Program-made: the position numbers and the translations under genes
Shown here: positions 5,931-14,317 of the stretch, one piece after another
Layout: the number at the start of each line of letters is the position of its first letter
Position numbering within the stretch: the stretch's first letter is position 1
Assembly (NCBI GenBank): GCA_934546685.1
Contig: CAKTEB010000034.1
Coordinates: 1-21,453, forward strand
Reading direction: 5' to 3'
Source: an uncultured Oscillospiraceae bacterium
GTDB lineage: Bacteria; Bacillota; Clostridia; Oscillospirales; Oscillospiraceae
Length of the DNA: 21,453 bases
Notes under the pieces: generated by a model
The model's input: the letters and a program-made list of their open reading frames with translations, nothing else
Database searches by the model: none
What the model was told of the DNA's origin: nothing

Positions 5931-7682
5931 ATGTTCAAACAACTGATGGGGTACATTCAGCAATACCGAAAGTACTTCATCCTCGCGCCGCTGCTGGTGG
6001 TGGGCGAGTCCCTGGCGGAGCTGATCCTGCCCTATCTCATGGGCAAGATCGTGGACGTGGGCGTGGCCGGGAAGGATATCCCCTATATGTTCCTGGTGGG
6101 CGGCATCATGATCGTGGTGGCGGCCCTGGGCATTGTAGACGGTATCTTTGCCGCCAAGTTCTCCGCCAAGGCCTCCCAGGGCTTCGGCTATAACCTCAGG
6201 CAGGCAATTTTTAAGAAGGTGCAGACCTTCTCCTTTGCGGATGTGGATAAATTCTCCACGGCCTCTCTGGTGACCCGCTGCACCACCGACGTCAAGCAGC
6301 TCCAGCAGACGGCCATGGAGCTGACCCGTGTGCTGGTTCGGGCTCCGTCCCTGCTCATCATCTCCATGGTGATCTGCATCCGGATGAACTGGAAGCTCAG
6401 CATCACGTTCCTGGTGGCGATTCCCACCCTGCTGGCGGTGGTGCTCATTATTATGAAGTTTACCACCTACCTCTTTGAGGTCATGCAGAACAAGATCGAC
6501 AACCTCAACGCCTCCGTGCAGGAGAACCTCATCGCCATTCGCGTGGTGAAGAGCTTCGTGCGCATGGGCCATGAGAAGCTGAAATTCAAGAAGGCCAACG
6601 ACGACCTGATGAAGACCTCCATCTCCGCCACCATCCGGCTGAGCGTCATGGAGCCCGCCACCAGAATGGTGCTCTACGGAACCACCCTGGCCATCTACTG
6701 GTTCGGCGGCAAGATGGTGGGCACCGGCCAGCTCCAGGCGGGCCAGCTTCTGAGCTTCGTCACCTACATCAACAATATCCTCATGAGCGTCATGATGTTC
6801 TCTATGGTGCTCATGGGCATGACCCGGGCCCGGGCCTGCGGCAACCGTGTGGTGGAGGTGCTGAATCACGAGCCCGACATCAAGGACGGCACCGAGGGCG
6901 AAAACGGCCAGACTGCGGACACCCCCATCCGGGGCGAGATCCGCTTCGACCACGTCACCTTCCGCTATCCCCAGACGGAACGGCGGGATATGGTGCTGGA
7001 CGATGTGAGCTTTACCATTCCGGCGGGCTCCTTTGTGGCCATCGTGGGCGCCACCGGCGAGGGCAAGACCTCTATGGTGAGCCTGATCCCCAGATTCTAT
7101 GACGTGACCTCCGGCGGCGTCTATGTGGACGGCGTCAACGTCAAGGACTACAACCTCCGGCATCTCCGGAGCCATATCGGCATGGTGCTCCAGAACAACG
7201 TGCTCTTCACCGGCACCATCCGCTCTAATCTCCAGTGGGGCGCCCCGGAGGGAGACGACGAAACCCTGTTGGAGGCCACCAAGGACTCCCAGGCCTATGA
7301 GTTCATCTCCCGGTTCCCCGAGGGACTGGACACCGAGATCGAGCAGGGCGGCGTCAACGTCTCCGGCGGTCAGAAGCAGCGGCTATGTATCGCCAGAGCC
7401 ATGCTGAAGAACCCCTCGATCCTGATCCTGGACGACTCCACCTCCGCCGTAGACTCCGGCACCGAGGCCAAGATCCGGGAGACCTTCTACAGCAAGTATA
7501 AGGATACCACCGTGCTGCTGGTGGCCCAGCGGATCTCCTCGGTGCAGTACGCCGACCAGATCATCGTTTTGGATGAGGGCAAGCTCAGCGACATGGGCAC
7601 CCATGAGGAGCTCATGGCCCGGAGCCCGGTGTATCAGGCCATCTACGCATCTCAGCAGGAAGGGGGCGATCTGGATGAGTAA
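5931..7682 (+). CDS. ABC exporter half-subunit, degenerate ATP site (TM287-like)
   Basis: 583 aa: a six-helix ABC exporter membrane domain (about 1-310) followed by an ATPase domain (about 340-575). The Walker A is GATGEGKT (373-380) and the signature VSGGQ (477-481). Walker B ends ILDDS with D502 where the catalytic Glu normally sits, and the switch histidine is replaced by Q533 (VAQRISS). Both losses are the mark of the degenerate-site subunit of heterodimeric exporters such as TM287/288, BmrC/D and LmrC/D. The ATG at 5931 has AGGAGG 9 bases upstream, overlapping the marR stop codon; an in-frame ATG at 5904 inside marR lacks such a site. The start of the partner gene overlaps its last 8 bases. 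Likely exports a lipid-like or drug-like substrate (inference). Confidence 0.93.
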   Translation: MFKQLMGYIQQYRKYFILAPLLVVGESLAELILPYLMGKIVDVGVAGKDIPYMFLVGGIMIVVAALGIVDGIFAAKFSAKASQGFGYNLRQAIFKKVQTFSFADVDKFSTASLVTRCTTDVKQLQQTAMELTRVLVRAPSLLIISMVICIRMNWKLSITFLVAIPTLLAVVLIIMKFTTYLFEVMQNKIDNLNASVQENLIAIRVVKSFVRMGHEKLKFKKANDDLMKTSISATIRLSVMEPATRMVLYGTTLAIYWFGGKMVGTGQLQAGQLLSFVTYINNILMSVMMFSMVLMGMTRARACGNRVVEVLNHEPDIKDGTEGENGQTADTPIRGEIRFDHVTFRYPQTERRDMVLDDVSFTIPAGSFVAIVGATGEGKTSMVSLIPRFYDVTSGGVYVDGVNVKDYNLRHLRSHIGMVLQNNVLFTGTIRSNLQWGAPEGDDETLLEATKDSQAYEFISRFPEGLDTEIEQGGVNVSGGQKQRLCIARAMLKNPSILILDDSTSAVDSGTEAKIRETFYSKYKDTTVLLVAQRISSVQYADQIIVLDEGKLSDMGTHEELMARSPVYQAIYASQQEGGDLDE

Positions 7683-9672
7683 GAAAAAGGATACGGCTCC
7701 CAAGGTAGACACCAAGGGCAAGAAGAAGGCCCAGGAGAACGAGGAGGACGAGGACGAAAACTACACCGGCTCCATGCGGGGCCAGCGGGGCCCCGGCGGC
7801 GCCAAGGACTTCCGGAAGCCCAAGGACACCAAGGGCACCCTGCTCCGGCTCCTCAACTATGTGGTAGCCAATAAGGCCCTGCTGATCGCCGTGCTGGTGA
7901 TGATGCTCATTTCCACCCTGGCCTCTCTGGCGGCCGGCTATTTTCTCAAGCCCCTGATCGACGTCTATATCGTGCCCTATATCGGCGAGAGCTGGAATTC
8001 CCACTGTTGGATGGCGCTGGCCGGGGAGCTCTTAAAGCTCCTGGGCATCTACATTCTGGGCGCGGCGGCCTCCTATGGCCAGGGCCTGCTCATGAGCTTC
8101 CTTTCCCAGCGGGCCATCAACAGGCTCCGGAAGGATCTCTTCGACAAGCTCCAGGAAATGCCTATCTCCTACTATGACGCCCACGGCAACGGTGAGATCA
8201 TGAGCCGCTTTACCAACGACGCGGACAACGTGCAGATGGCCATGGAGCAGACCGTGACCATGCTGATCTCCTCGGCGCTGACCTTTGTGGGCACCGTGGC
8301 TATGATGATCTATCTGAACTACATCCTGTTCATCATCACTGTGGTGGTGCTGGCGGTGGACTATATCATTGTTCAGAAGATCAGCAAGAAATCCAAGAAG
8401 CTCTACCGGAAGCAGCAGAAGAACCTGGGCCAGGTCAACGCCTATGTAGAGGAAATGGTCGAGGGCATCAAGGTGGTCAAGGCCTTCAACTACGAGGAAG
8501 AGATCAAGGAGGCGTTCACCAAGAAAAACGTGGCCTACCGGGACGCGGCCATGGACGCCACCTATGTGGGCATGATTATCATGCCGGTGCTGAACCAGGT
8601 CATGGGCATCTGCTACGCCATCACCGCGGTGGTGGGCGGCCTGTTCGTGATCCAGGGTACGGCCCTGGGCGGCGTGGTATTCACCATCGGCTCCCTGGGC
8701 GTATACCTCAACTATACCAAGCAGGTGGCAATGCCCATCAACCAGGTCTCCCAGCAGATCGTCACCCTGCTCAGCGCCGTAGCCGGTGCGGAGCGGATCT
8801 TCGCGGTGATGGATGCGGAGCCTGAGGTGGACAACGGCGCCATCACCATGGTCCCCGTGGACGAAAACGGCAGGGAGACCGGCGACTGGGTCACCTGCTC
8901 CGGCGAGGCCTGGAAGACCGACAAGGGCCTGGTGCCTGTGAAGGGCCATATCCAGGTGCAGGATATTTCCTTCCACTATGTGGAGGGGAAGCCTGTATTG
9001 AAGCACGTCTCCGTGGAGGCCCTGCCCGGCCAGAAGATCGCCTTTGTGGGCTCCACCGGCGCGGGCAAGACCACCATCACGAACCTCATCAACCGGTTCT
9101 ATGACGTTCAGGAGGGCCAGATCCTCTATGACGGCATCGATGTCAAGAACATCAAGAAGGACGATCTCCGGCGGAGCCTGGTGGTGATCCTCCAGGATAC
9201 CCACCTGTTCTCCGGCACCATCATGGAGAATATCCGCTACGGGCGGCTCAACGCCACCGACGAGGAGTGCATCCAGGCGGCCAAGCGGGCCAATGCCTAC
9301 CACTTCATCATGTCCCTGCCCGAGGGCTTCCAGACCTACATCACCGGCGACGGCGGCAGCCTGTCCCAGGGCCAGCGGCAGCTTCTGAACATTGCCCGCG
9401 CGGCAGTGGCGAAGCCTCCGGTGCTCATTATGGACGAGGCTACCTCCTCCATCGATACCCGGACGGAGAAGGTGATCGAGAAGGGCATGGACGGCCTGAT
9501 GCACGGGAAGACCGTGTTCATCATCGCCCACCGGCTCTCCACGGTGCGGAACGCCGACAAGATCGCGGTCATCGAGGCCGGTCAGATCGTGGAATTCGGA
9601 AATCATAAGGAGCTCCTGGCAAAGGGCGGACGGTACTACGAGCTGTATACCGGACAGCATATGCTGGAGTAA
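7675..9672 (+). CDS. ABC exporter half-subunit, catalytic ATP site (TM288-like)
   Basis: 665 aa. A charged, Lys/Glu-rich cytoplasmic extension (1 to about 55) precedes a six-helix membrane domain and an ATPase domain. The Walker A is GSTGAGKT (459-466), Walker B IMDEATSSID with catalytic E588, switch H619. The signature reads LSQGQ (563-567), the Gly-to-Gln change common in this partner type. An extra segment of about 40 residues joins the membrane and ATPase domains (about 380-430, with VDENGRETGDW). The ATG at 7675 overlaps the previous gene by 8 bases and has AGGAAGGGGG upstream, so translation is coupled. It should pair with the preceding subunit to give an exporter with one active and one degenerate ATP site. 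It ends the MarR operon. Confidence 0.93.
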   Translation: MSKKKDTAPKVDTKGKKKAQENEEDEDENYTGSMRGQRGPGGAKDFRKPKDTKGTLLRLLNYVVANKALLIAVLVMMLISTLASLAAGYFLKPLIDVYIVPYIGESWNSHCWMALAGELLKLLGIYILGAAASYGQGLLMSFLSQRAINRLRKDLFDKLQEMPISYYDAHGNGEIMSRFTNDADNVQMAMEQTVTMLISSALTFVGTVAMMIYLNYILFIITVVVLAVDYIIVQKISKKSKKLYRKQQKNLGQVNAYVEEMVEGIKVVKAFNYEEEIKEAFTKKNVAYRDAAMDATYVGMIIMPVLNQVMGICYAITAVVGGLFVIQGTALGGVVFTIGSLGVYLNYTKQVAMPINQVSQQIVTLLSAVAGAERIFAVMDAEPEVDNGAITMVPVDENGRETGDWVTCSGEAWKTDKGLVPVKGHIQVQDISFHYVEGKPVLKHVSVEALPGQKIAFVGSTGAGKTTITNLINRFYDVQEGQILYDGIDVKNIKKDDLRRSLVVILQDTHLFSGTIMENIRYGRLNATDEECIQAAKRANAYHFIMSLPEGFQTYITGDGGSLSQGQRQLLNIARAAVAKPPVLIMDEATSSIDTRTEKVIEKGMDGLMHGKTVFIIAHRLSTVRNADKIAVIEAGQIVEFGNHKELLAKGGRYYELYTGQHMLE

Positions 9673-9677
9673 ACGAG

Positions 9678-9710
9678 GCAGGCCGCCGCGGGGATCCCGC
9701 GGCGGCCTGC
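9678..9710 (+). other. Very stable hairpin after the exporter operon
   Basis: A perfect 15-bp GC stem (9678-9692 with 9696-9710) and 3-base loop begins 5 bases after the stop. No T-run follows, so it may protect the 3' end of the mRNA or assist the terminator at 9780 rather than terminate by itself. A small hairpin, TATCCC-TCC-GGGATA, follows at 9751-9765. Confidence 0.7.
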
Positions 9711-9779
9711 AAGAGAATATAGAGAAGAACGAATAGAGAATAGTTTGAGGTATCCCTCCGGGATAAAATGAAAAAGAAA

Positions 9780-9811
9780 GGGTGCGCTGCATACGGTCAT
9801 GCAGCGCGCCC
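9780..9811. terminator. Bidirectional terminator between exporter operon and phoU
   Basis: GGGTGCGCTGCAT (9780-9792) pairs with ATGCAGCGCGCCC (9799-9811) over 13 bp with one G-U. TTTT follows on the plus strand, and CTTTCTTTTTC follows on the minus strand. It ends both the ABC operon and the pst-phoU operon. Confidence 0.85.
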
Positions 9812-9831
9812 TTTTCCGTGCCAGTGGGACA

Positions 9832-10524
9832 TTACCGCTCGCTGGGCGTATTCCGATCCTCCACGGCGCCGTCCTCGTCCTGCTCCGGATGACGGCCCAG
9901 GATGGAGAACTCCACCCACTCGGCGATATTGGTGGCGTGGTCGCCGATGCGCTCTAAATACTTGGCGATCATCAGGAAATCCAGGGCCTGCTCTCCGCAG
10001 CCGGGGTTCGCGGCGATCATGGAGATCAGTTCATCCTTGATGTCCTCAAAGAGCCGATCCACCTGGTCGTCATCGGCGATGACCTGCTTGGCCAGGGCCA
10101 GATCCTTCTTTACATAGGCCTCCACGCTGCGGGTCACCATGGCGGAGGCGGCCTTGGCCATGGCGTCGATGTGCTGGAGCTGGCCGTCCAGGTTCTCCTT
10201 GGTCATATACATGACGATCTCGGAGATGTCCGCGGCCTGGTCGCCGATGCGCTCCATATCCGTGATCATTTTCAGGGCCGAGGAGATCTGCCGGAGGTCC
10301 CGGGCCACGGGCTGCTGCTGTAAAAGGAGCTTCAGGCACAGCCGCTCGATCTCCCGCTCCTGCTGGTCGATCTCCTGATCCGAGGCGATGGTCTTGGCGG
10401 CCAGGGCGCCGTCCCGGGTCTTCAGGGCCTCGGTGGCCGAGGCGATGGCCGTCTCGCACAGGGCTCCCATGTGGGTGAGCTCCTGGCTCAGCAGTTCCAG
10501 CTGCTGGTCAAATGTCTTTCTCAT
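9832..10524 (-). CDS. phoU: PhoU, phosphate transport/Pho regulon modulator
   Basis: 230 aa of two repeated three-helix bundles. Each carries the family metal-binding signature: TDMERIGDQAADI (88-100) and KYLERIGDHATNI (188-200). PhoU links the PstSCAB transporter to the PhoR kinase and dampens Pho signalling and phosphate uptake; it acts at the inner face of the membrane. The hydrophilic acidic tail (about 212-230) is longer than in many homologues. It is the last gene of the pst operon, 14 bases after pstB, with AAGGAGG overlapping the pstB stop codon. No phoR/phoP pair is present in the window. Confidence 0.97.
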   Translation of the reverse strand: MRKTFDQQLELLSQELTHMGALCETAIASATEALKTRDGALAAKTIASDQEIDQQEREIERLCLKLLLQQQPVARDLRQISSALKMITDMERIGDQAADISEIVMYMTKENLDGQLQHIDAMAKAASAMVTRSVEAYVKKDLALAKQVIADDDQVDRLFEDIKDELISMIAANPGCGEQALDFLMIAKYLERIGDHATNIAEWVEFSILGRHPEQDEDGAVEDRNTPSER

Positions 10525-10538
10525 GCGGAAATTCCTCC

Positions 10539-11288
10539 TTAGCCGAACCGCCCGGTGATGTAATCCTCGGTGCGCTTGTCTGTGGGCACCGAGAACATCT
10601 TCTCCGTGTCGCCGTATTCAATAACCTCTCCCAGCAGGAAGAAGGCCGTTTTGTCCGATACCCGAACCGCCTGCTGCATATTGTGGGTGACCATGACGAT
10701 GGTGTAGTCCTTTTTGAGCTCCACGCACAGCTCCTCAATCTTGCCGGTGGAGATGGGATCCAGAGCGGAGGTGGATTCGTCCATCAGCAGCACCTCCGGC
10801 TCCACCGCCAGAGCCCGGGCGATGCACAGCCGCTGCTGCTGGCCGCCGGACAGGGCCAGGGCGCTCTTTTTCAGCTGATCCTTGACCTCGTCCCAAATGG
10901 CGGCGGAGCGGAGAGATTTCTCCACGATCTCCTCCAGCTGGTGCTTGTTGCGGATACCGTGGGTCCGGGGGCCGTAGGCCACATTGTCGAAGATGCTCAT
11001 GGGGAAGGGGTTGGCCTTCTGGAACACCATGCCGACCCGGCGGCGCAGGTCGCTGACGTCCATGCCCCCATAAATCTCCTGATCGCCCAACTTAATGGAG
11101 CCGGTGATCCGGCAGCCCTCCACCAGGTCGTTCATCCGGTTGATGGACTTCATGAGGGTGGATTTGCCGCAGCCGGAGGGGCCGATGAAGGCGGTGATCT
11201 CGTTGGCGGGAATGTTTAGATTGATATTTTTGAGGGCGTGGAAATCCCCATAGTATAGATCCAGATTTTTGATCGTAATTTTATCCAT
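10539..11288 (-). CDS. pstB: PstB, phosphate ABC transporter ATPase
   Basis: 249 aa, normal for PstB. Walker A is GPSGCGKST (36-44), the Q-loop is VFQKANPFPMS, signature LSGGQ (146-150), Walker B LLMDESTSALD with E171, and switch H202 (THNMQQA). It hydrolyses ATP to drive phosphate import through PstC/PstA. AAGGAG lies 8 bases before the ATG and partly overlaps the pstA stop, indicating coupled translation. Confidence 0.98.
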   Translation of the reverse strand: MDKITIKNLDLYYGDFHALKNINLNIPANEITAFIGPSGCGKSTLMKSINRMNDLVEGCRITGSIKLGDQEIYGGMDVSDLRRRVGMVFQKANPFPMSIFDNVAYGPRTHGIRNKHQLEEIVEKSLRSAAIWDEVKDQLKKSALALSGGQQQRLCIARALAVEPEVLLMDESTSALDPISTGKIEELCVELKKDYTIVMVTHNMQQAVRVSDKTAFFLLGEVIEYGDTEKMFSVPTDKRTEDYITGRFG

Positions 11289-11300
11289 TCTTGTTTCTCC

Positions 11301-12209
11301 TTATTGCCGGGTGAGCTTCTTGGCGGCCCAGGAGGACAGGGCATTGAGCCCGATCACCAGCACCATGAGGATCACCGCAGTGGCGTGGGCCTGATCCGTG
11401 TAAAGACCCTCGCTCATGAGCGCGTACATGTGGACCGACAGGGTCCGGGTGGACTGGAGCAGGGGAGCCGTGAGGCTGAACGCTCCGTTCTTGATAAAGG
11501 ACAGATTTCCGGTGCCGGCGCCGGAGGTGTAAATGAGGGCAGCGCTTTCGCCCACGATCCGGCCAATGGCCAAAATCACGCCGGAGAGCACGCCGGGCAT
11601 GGCTGAGGGAAGCACGATCCGGAACACCGTCCGCAGCCGTCCGGCCCCAAGGCCGAAGCTGCCCTCCCGGTACATATCCGGCACTGCCATCAATGCCTCC
11701 TCGGTGGTTCGGAGGATCAGGGGCAGGATCATGATGGACAGGGTCAGGGCGCCGGAGATCATGGAGAAGCCCAGGTGCAGGGCCACGTTAAAGAACACAT
11801 AGCCGAAGATGCCGTAGACGATGGAGGGGATGCCCTGGAGGGTCTCGGCGGTGAGCCGCACCAGCTTTACCAGCTTATTGCCCTTCTTGGCGTACTCTAC
11901 CATGTAGATGGCGGCGCAGACGCCGATGGGCACGGCGATGAGCAGGCTGATGAGGGTCATGACCAGGGTGTTGATGAGGGCGGGGACCATGGACTGGTTG
12001 TCGGTGGTCCAGGTCCAGGCGAACAGCTCCTTGTGGATGTGAGGCACGCCGGTGATGAGCACATAGGCGATGAGAAACAGCACCACCAGGGCCGTGAGGA
12101 TCGCCGCCAGATGCACCAGCAGAAACTGGACGAGGGCCATGGGATGGCGCAGGTAGCTCTGCCATTTTTCCCGGAATGTCACCTGATTGATCTTTTTCGT
12201 TCTATCCAT
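11301..12209 (-). CDS. pstA: PstA, phosphate ABC transporter permease
   Basis: 302 aa, six predicted membrane helices starting near residue 26. The EAA-type coupling loop is in SFGLGAGRLRTVFRIVLP, followed by AIGRIVGESAALIY, both typical of PstA. It forms the channel with PstC. Its ATG directly abuts the pstC stop codon, and the Shine-Dalgarno GGAGGAG lies inside the end of pstC. It is a little longer than the family average because of a hydrophilic N-terminal tail of about 25 residues. Confidence 0.96.
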   Translation of the reverse strand: MDRTKKINQVTFREKWQSYLRHPMALVQFLLVHLAAILTALVVLFLIAYVLITGVPHIHKELFAWTWTTDNQSMVPALINTLVMTLISLLIAVPIGVCAAIYMVEYAKKGNKLVKLVRLTAETLQGIPSIVYGIFGYVFFNVALHLGFSMISGALTLSIMILPLILRTTEEALMAVPDMYREGSFGLGAGRLRTVFRIVLPSAMPGVLSGVILAIGRIVGESAALIYTSGAGTGNLSFIKNGAFSLTAPLLQSTRTLSVHMYALMSEGLYTDQAHATAVILMVLVIGLNALSSWAAKKLTRQ

Positions 12210-13055
12210 TTAAGCGCTCCTCCTTTTCAGCAGAGAGAAGCAGGTGTTGATGATGAGAATAAACACAAACAGCACAACGCCTGTGGCGATCAGGGCTTCC
12301 CGGTGGAGGCCGGAGGCATAGCCCATCTCCAGGACGATGTTGGCGGTCATGGTGCGCAGACCCTTGAGAAGCCCCGAGGGCATGATGGCCTGGTTGCCCG
12401 CGATCATGATGACGGCCATGGTTTCGCCGATGGCCCGGCCCACGCCCAGGATGATGCCGGACATGACGCCGGATTTTGCGGCGGGGAGCACCGCGGAGAA
12501 GACGCTGCGCTCGTGGGTGGCGCCCAGTGCCAGGGAGCCCTCATAGTAGCTGTTGGGTACGGCGTTCAGGGAGGCCTCCGACACGGAGATAATGGTGGGC
12601 AGGATCATAATGCCCAGGAGAATGGAGGCGGTGAGCATGCTCTTGCCGCTGGTACCTGTGAGCTTCTGGATTACCGGCACAATGACCATCAGGCCGAAGA
12701 AGCCGTAGACGATGGAGGGGATGCCGGCCATAAGCTCCACCGCGGGCTTCAGGATCCGGTAGATGGGCTTGGGGCAGAACCGGGAGAGATAGATGGCGCA
12801 CAGGAGCCCGATGGGCACGCCGATGACGATGGCTCCGGCGGTCACATAGATGGAGCCCAAAATCATGGGCAGGATGCCGAAGAGGTCCTTGCTGGGCTTC
12901 CAGACCTTCCCGAAGAAGTTGGAAAGGCCAATCTTGAAGATGGTGGGGATGCCGCTGCCCAGCAGGTATACGCAGATCAGCACCACCGCCGCAATGGACA
13001 CGCAGGCAGTCAGGAGAAATACCACCTGCATGATCTGTTCCTTATATTTTTTCAT
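12210..13055 (-). CDS. pstC: PstC, phosphate ABC transporter permease
   Basis: 281 aa from the chosen start, six membrane helices (the first about 8-30). The conserved coupling region is ALGATHERSVFSAVLPAAKSG, followed by GVGRAIGETMAVIMIAGN, typical of PstC. The ATG at 13055 (MKKYKEQ) has GAGGA 7 bases upstream; in-frame ATGs at 13061 and 13100 are less well placed. It is 145 bases downstream of pstS, with a strong hairpin between them, and immediately followed by pstA. Confidence 0.96.
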   Translation of the reverse strand: MKKYKEQIMQVVFLLTACVSIAAVVLICVYLLGSGIPTIFKIGLSNFFGKVWKPSKDLFGILPMILGSIYVTAGAIVIGVPIGLLCAIYLSRFCPKPIYRILKPAVELMAGIPSIVYGFFGLMVIVPVIQKLTGTSGKSMLTASILLGIMILPTIISVSEASLNAVPNSYYEGSLALGATHERSVFSAVLPAAKSGVMSGIILGVGRAIGETMAVIMIAGNQAIMPSGLLKGLRTMTANIVLEMGYASGLHREALIATGVVLFVFILIINTCFSLLKRRSA

Positions 13056-13146
13056 AGTCATTCCTCGCAGGGGCCGCAAATAGGCCGGCCCAAAATTCAT
13101 ATCCGCATCTCGGGCAATACTGCCGTGCAGTGCTGCCGCTTCTCAA

Positions 13147-13180
13147 AAGCCCCGCCGCTGAGCTTCAGGCGGCGGGGCTT
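13147..13180 (-). terminator. Hairpin between pstS and pstC, probable attenuator
   Basis: AAGCCCCGCCGC (13147-13158) pairs with GCGGCGGGGCTT (13169-13180), a 12-bp stem; the minus strand continues TTTTGAG with the T-run partly inside the stem. It lies inside the operon. Partial termination here, or protection of the upstream mRNA, would give more PstS than membrane subunits, as is usual for binding-protein transporters. Confidence 0.75.
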
Positions 13181-13200
13181 GGTGTTCATGGGGTGGGTGC

Positions 13201-14205
13201 TTAGCCCAACTCAGCCCAGTTGGTGATGTCGCCAACGAAGATCTGGCGGATCTGCTCGGAGGTCAGGCCGGTGAGGCCGTTGTCCTTGTTGACGATGACT
13301 GCGATGCCGTCCAGAGCGATCTGCTCCTCGGTGATGCCCTGAGCGAGCTCCTCGTCCTTCAGGGCGCGGCTGCTCATGCCGATCTCGCAGGTGCCGTCAG
13401 CGGTGGCGGTGATGCCAGCGCCGGAGCCGGTCTGTTGGATGTCGATGGTCACGTCGGGGTTGATGGCCTTGTAGGCCTCGGCCAGCTTCTCCATCAGAGG
13501 GGAGACGGAGGTGGAGCCGTTGAGGCTCAGGTTGCCGCTCATGCCGGAGCCGGTGTAGCTCTCAGCGCTCTCGTCCATGGCGATGTAGCCCTCGTCGTCC
13601 ACGATCTTCTGGCCCTCAGCGCTCATGATGTAGGAGATGAAGTCCTTGCCCAGGTCGGTGAGGTTCTCCTCCTTGTAGCAGATCTCGAAGGGACGGGATA
13701 CCGCGTAGCTGCCGGCCTTGATGTTTTCCACGGTGGGCTCTACGCCGTCGACCTCCAGGGCCTTAACGGTGTCGTTCAGGGAGCCCAGGGAGATGTAGCC
13801 GATGGCGGCGGTGTTGCCGGAAACCGTCTGGGTCACAACGGAGGTGGAGTTGCTGATCTCAGCGGTGTCAACGGTGTGGTCGCCGTCGTCGTCCTCGATC
13901 TTCATGAGCTCTACGAAGGCGCCACGGGTGCCGGAGCCCTCCTCACGGGAAACAACGGTGATGTCGGAGGTCAGGCCGGAGCCGGTGGATTCAGCGGCGG
14001 AGGCGGCAGGAGCCTCGGTAGCCTCGGCGGCGGAAGCGGCAGGAGCGGAGGTCTCGGGAGCCTTGGTCTCCTGAGCGGCCTCGGTGGCGGCGGCCGTCTC
14101 GGCGGGGGCGGAGGCAGCGGCGGAGGATGCGGCGTTACTTCCGCAGCCAGCCATGCAGCCTACCAGCATAGCGGATACTGCAAGCAGTGAAATGAACTTT
14201 TTCAT
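13201..14205 (-). CDS. pstS: PstS-type phosphate-binding lipoprotein, circularly permuted
   Basis: 334 aa. A lipoprotein signal (MKKFISLLAVSAMLVGC, lipobox LVGC with C17, or C21 as alternative) is followed by an Ala/Glu/Thr-rich linker to about residue 76. The binding domain then starts with the motif that is normally late: SREEGSGTR (86-94), then AIGYISLGSLND (134-145). After GQKIVDDEGYI come the normally N-terminal motifs: GSTSVSPLMEKLAEAYK (230-246), TGSGAG (259-264), GMSSR (276-280), and the protein ends at DITNWAELG. In ordinary PstS, NWSELGG runs straight into the SREEGSGTR half. Both halves appear complete, so the fold and phosphate ligands should be kept. First gene of the pst operon; AAGGAG 11 bases upstream of the ATG; PHO-box-like repeats further upstream. 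Confidence 0.93.
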   Translation of the reverse strand: MKKFISLLAVSAMLVGCMAGCGSNAASSAAASAPAETAAATEAAQETKAPETSAPAASAAEATEAPAASAAESTGSGLTSDITVVSREEGSGTRGAFVELMKIEDDDGDHTVDTAEISNSTSVVTQTVSGNTAAIGYISLGSLNDTVKALEVDGVEPTVENIKAGSYAVSRPFEICYKEENLTDLGKDFISYIMSAEGQKIVDDEGYIAMDESAESYTGSGMSGNLSLNGSTSVSPLMEKLAEAYKAINPDVTIDIQQTGSGAGITATADGTCEIGMSSRALKDEELAQGITEEQIALDGIAVIVNKDNGLTGLTSEQIRQIFVGDITNWAELG

Positions 14206-14261
14206 AATGATCGTTACTCCTTTTTTGTTTTCATTGTTTGGATTTCCTTGTTACGGCTTTC

Positions 14262-14317
14262 ATGATACAGGGGAAATGTAAAGTCTGAAATCCCCGGTGC
14301 GTAAAAGGTGTGTAAAA
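14262..14317 (-). promoter_or_regulatory. pstS promoter with PHO-box-like direct repeats
   Basis: The minus strand has two adjacent 11-mers, TTTTACACACC (14317-14307) and TTTTACGCACC (14306-14296), agreeing at 10 of 11. A third TTTACA lies at 14282-14277, two helical turns further. Repeats of TT(A/T)ACA at 11-bp period are how PhoP/PhoB-type regulators bind. The -10 TATCAT is at 14267-14262 without a good -35, as expected for a Pho-activated promoter. Confidence 0.65.

Noticed and set aside
13201..14205. Frameshifted or rearranged pseudogene of pstS
   Set aside because: The frame is open from lipoprotein signal to stop with both halves intact and in a normal operon, so permutation is the better explanation.
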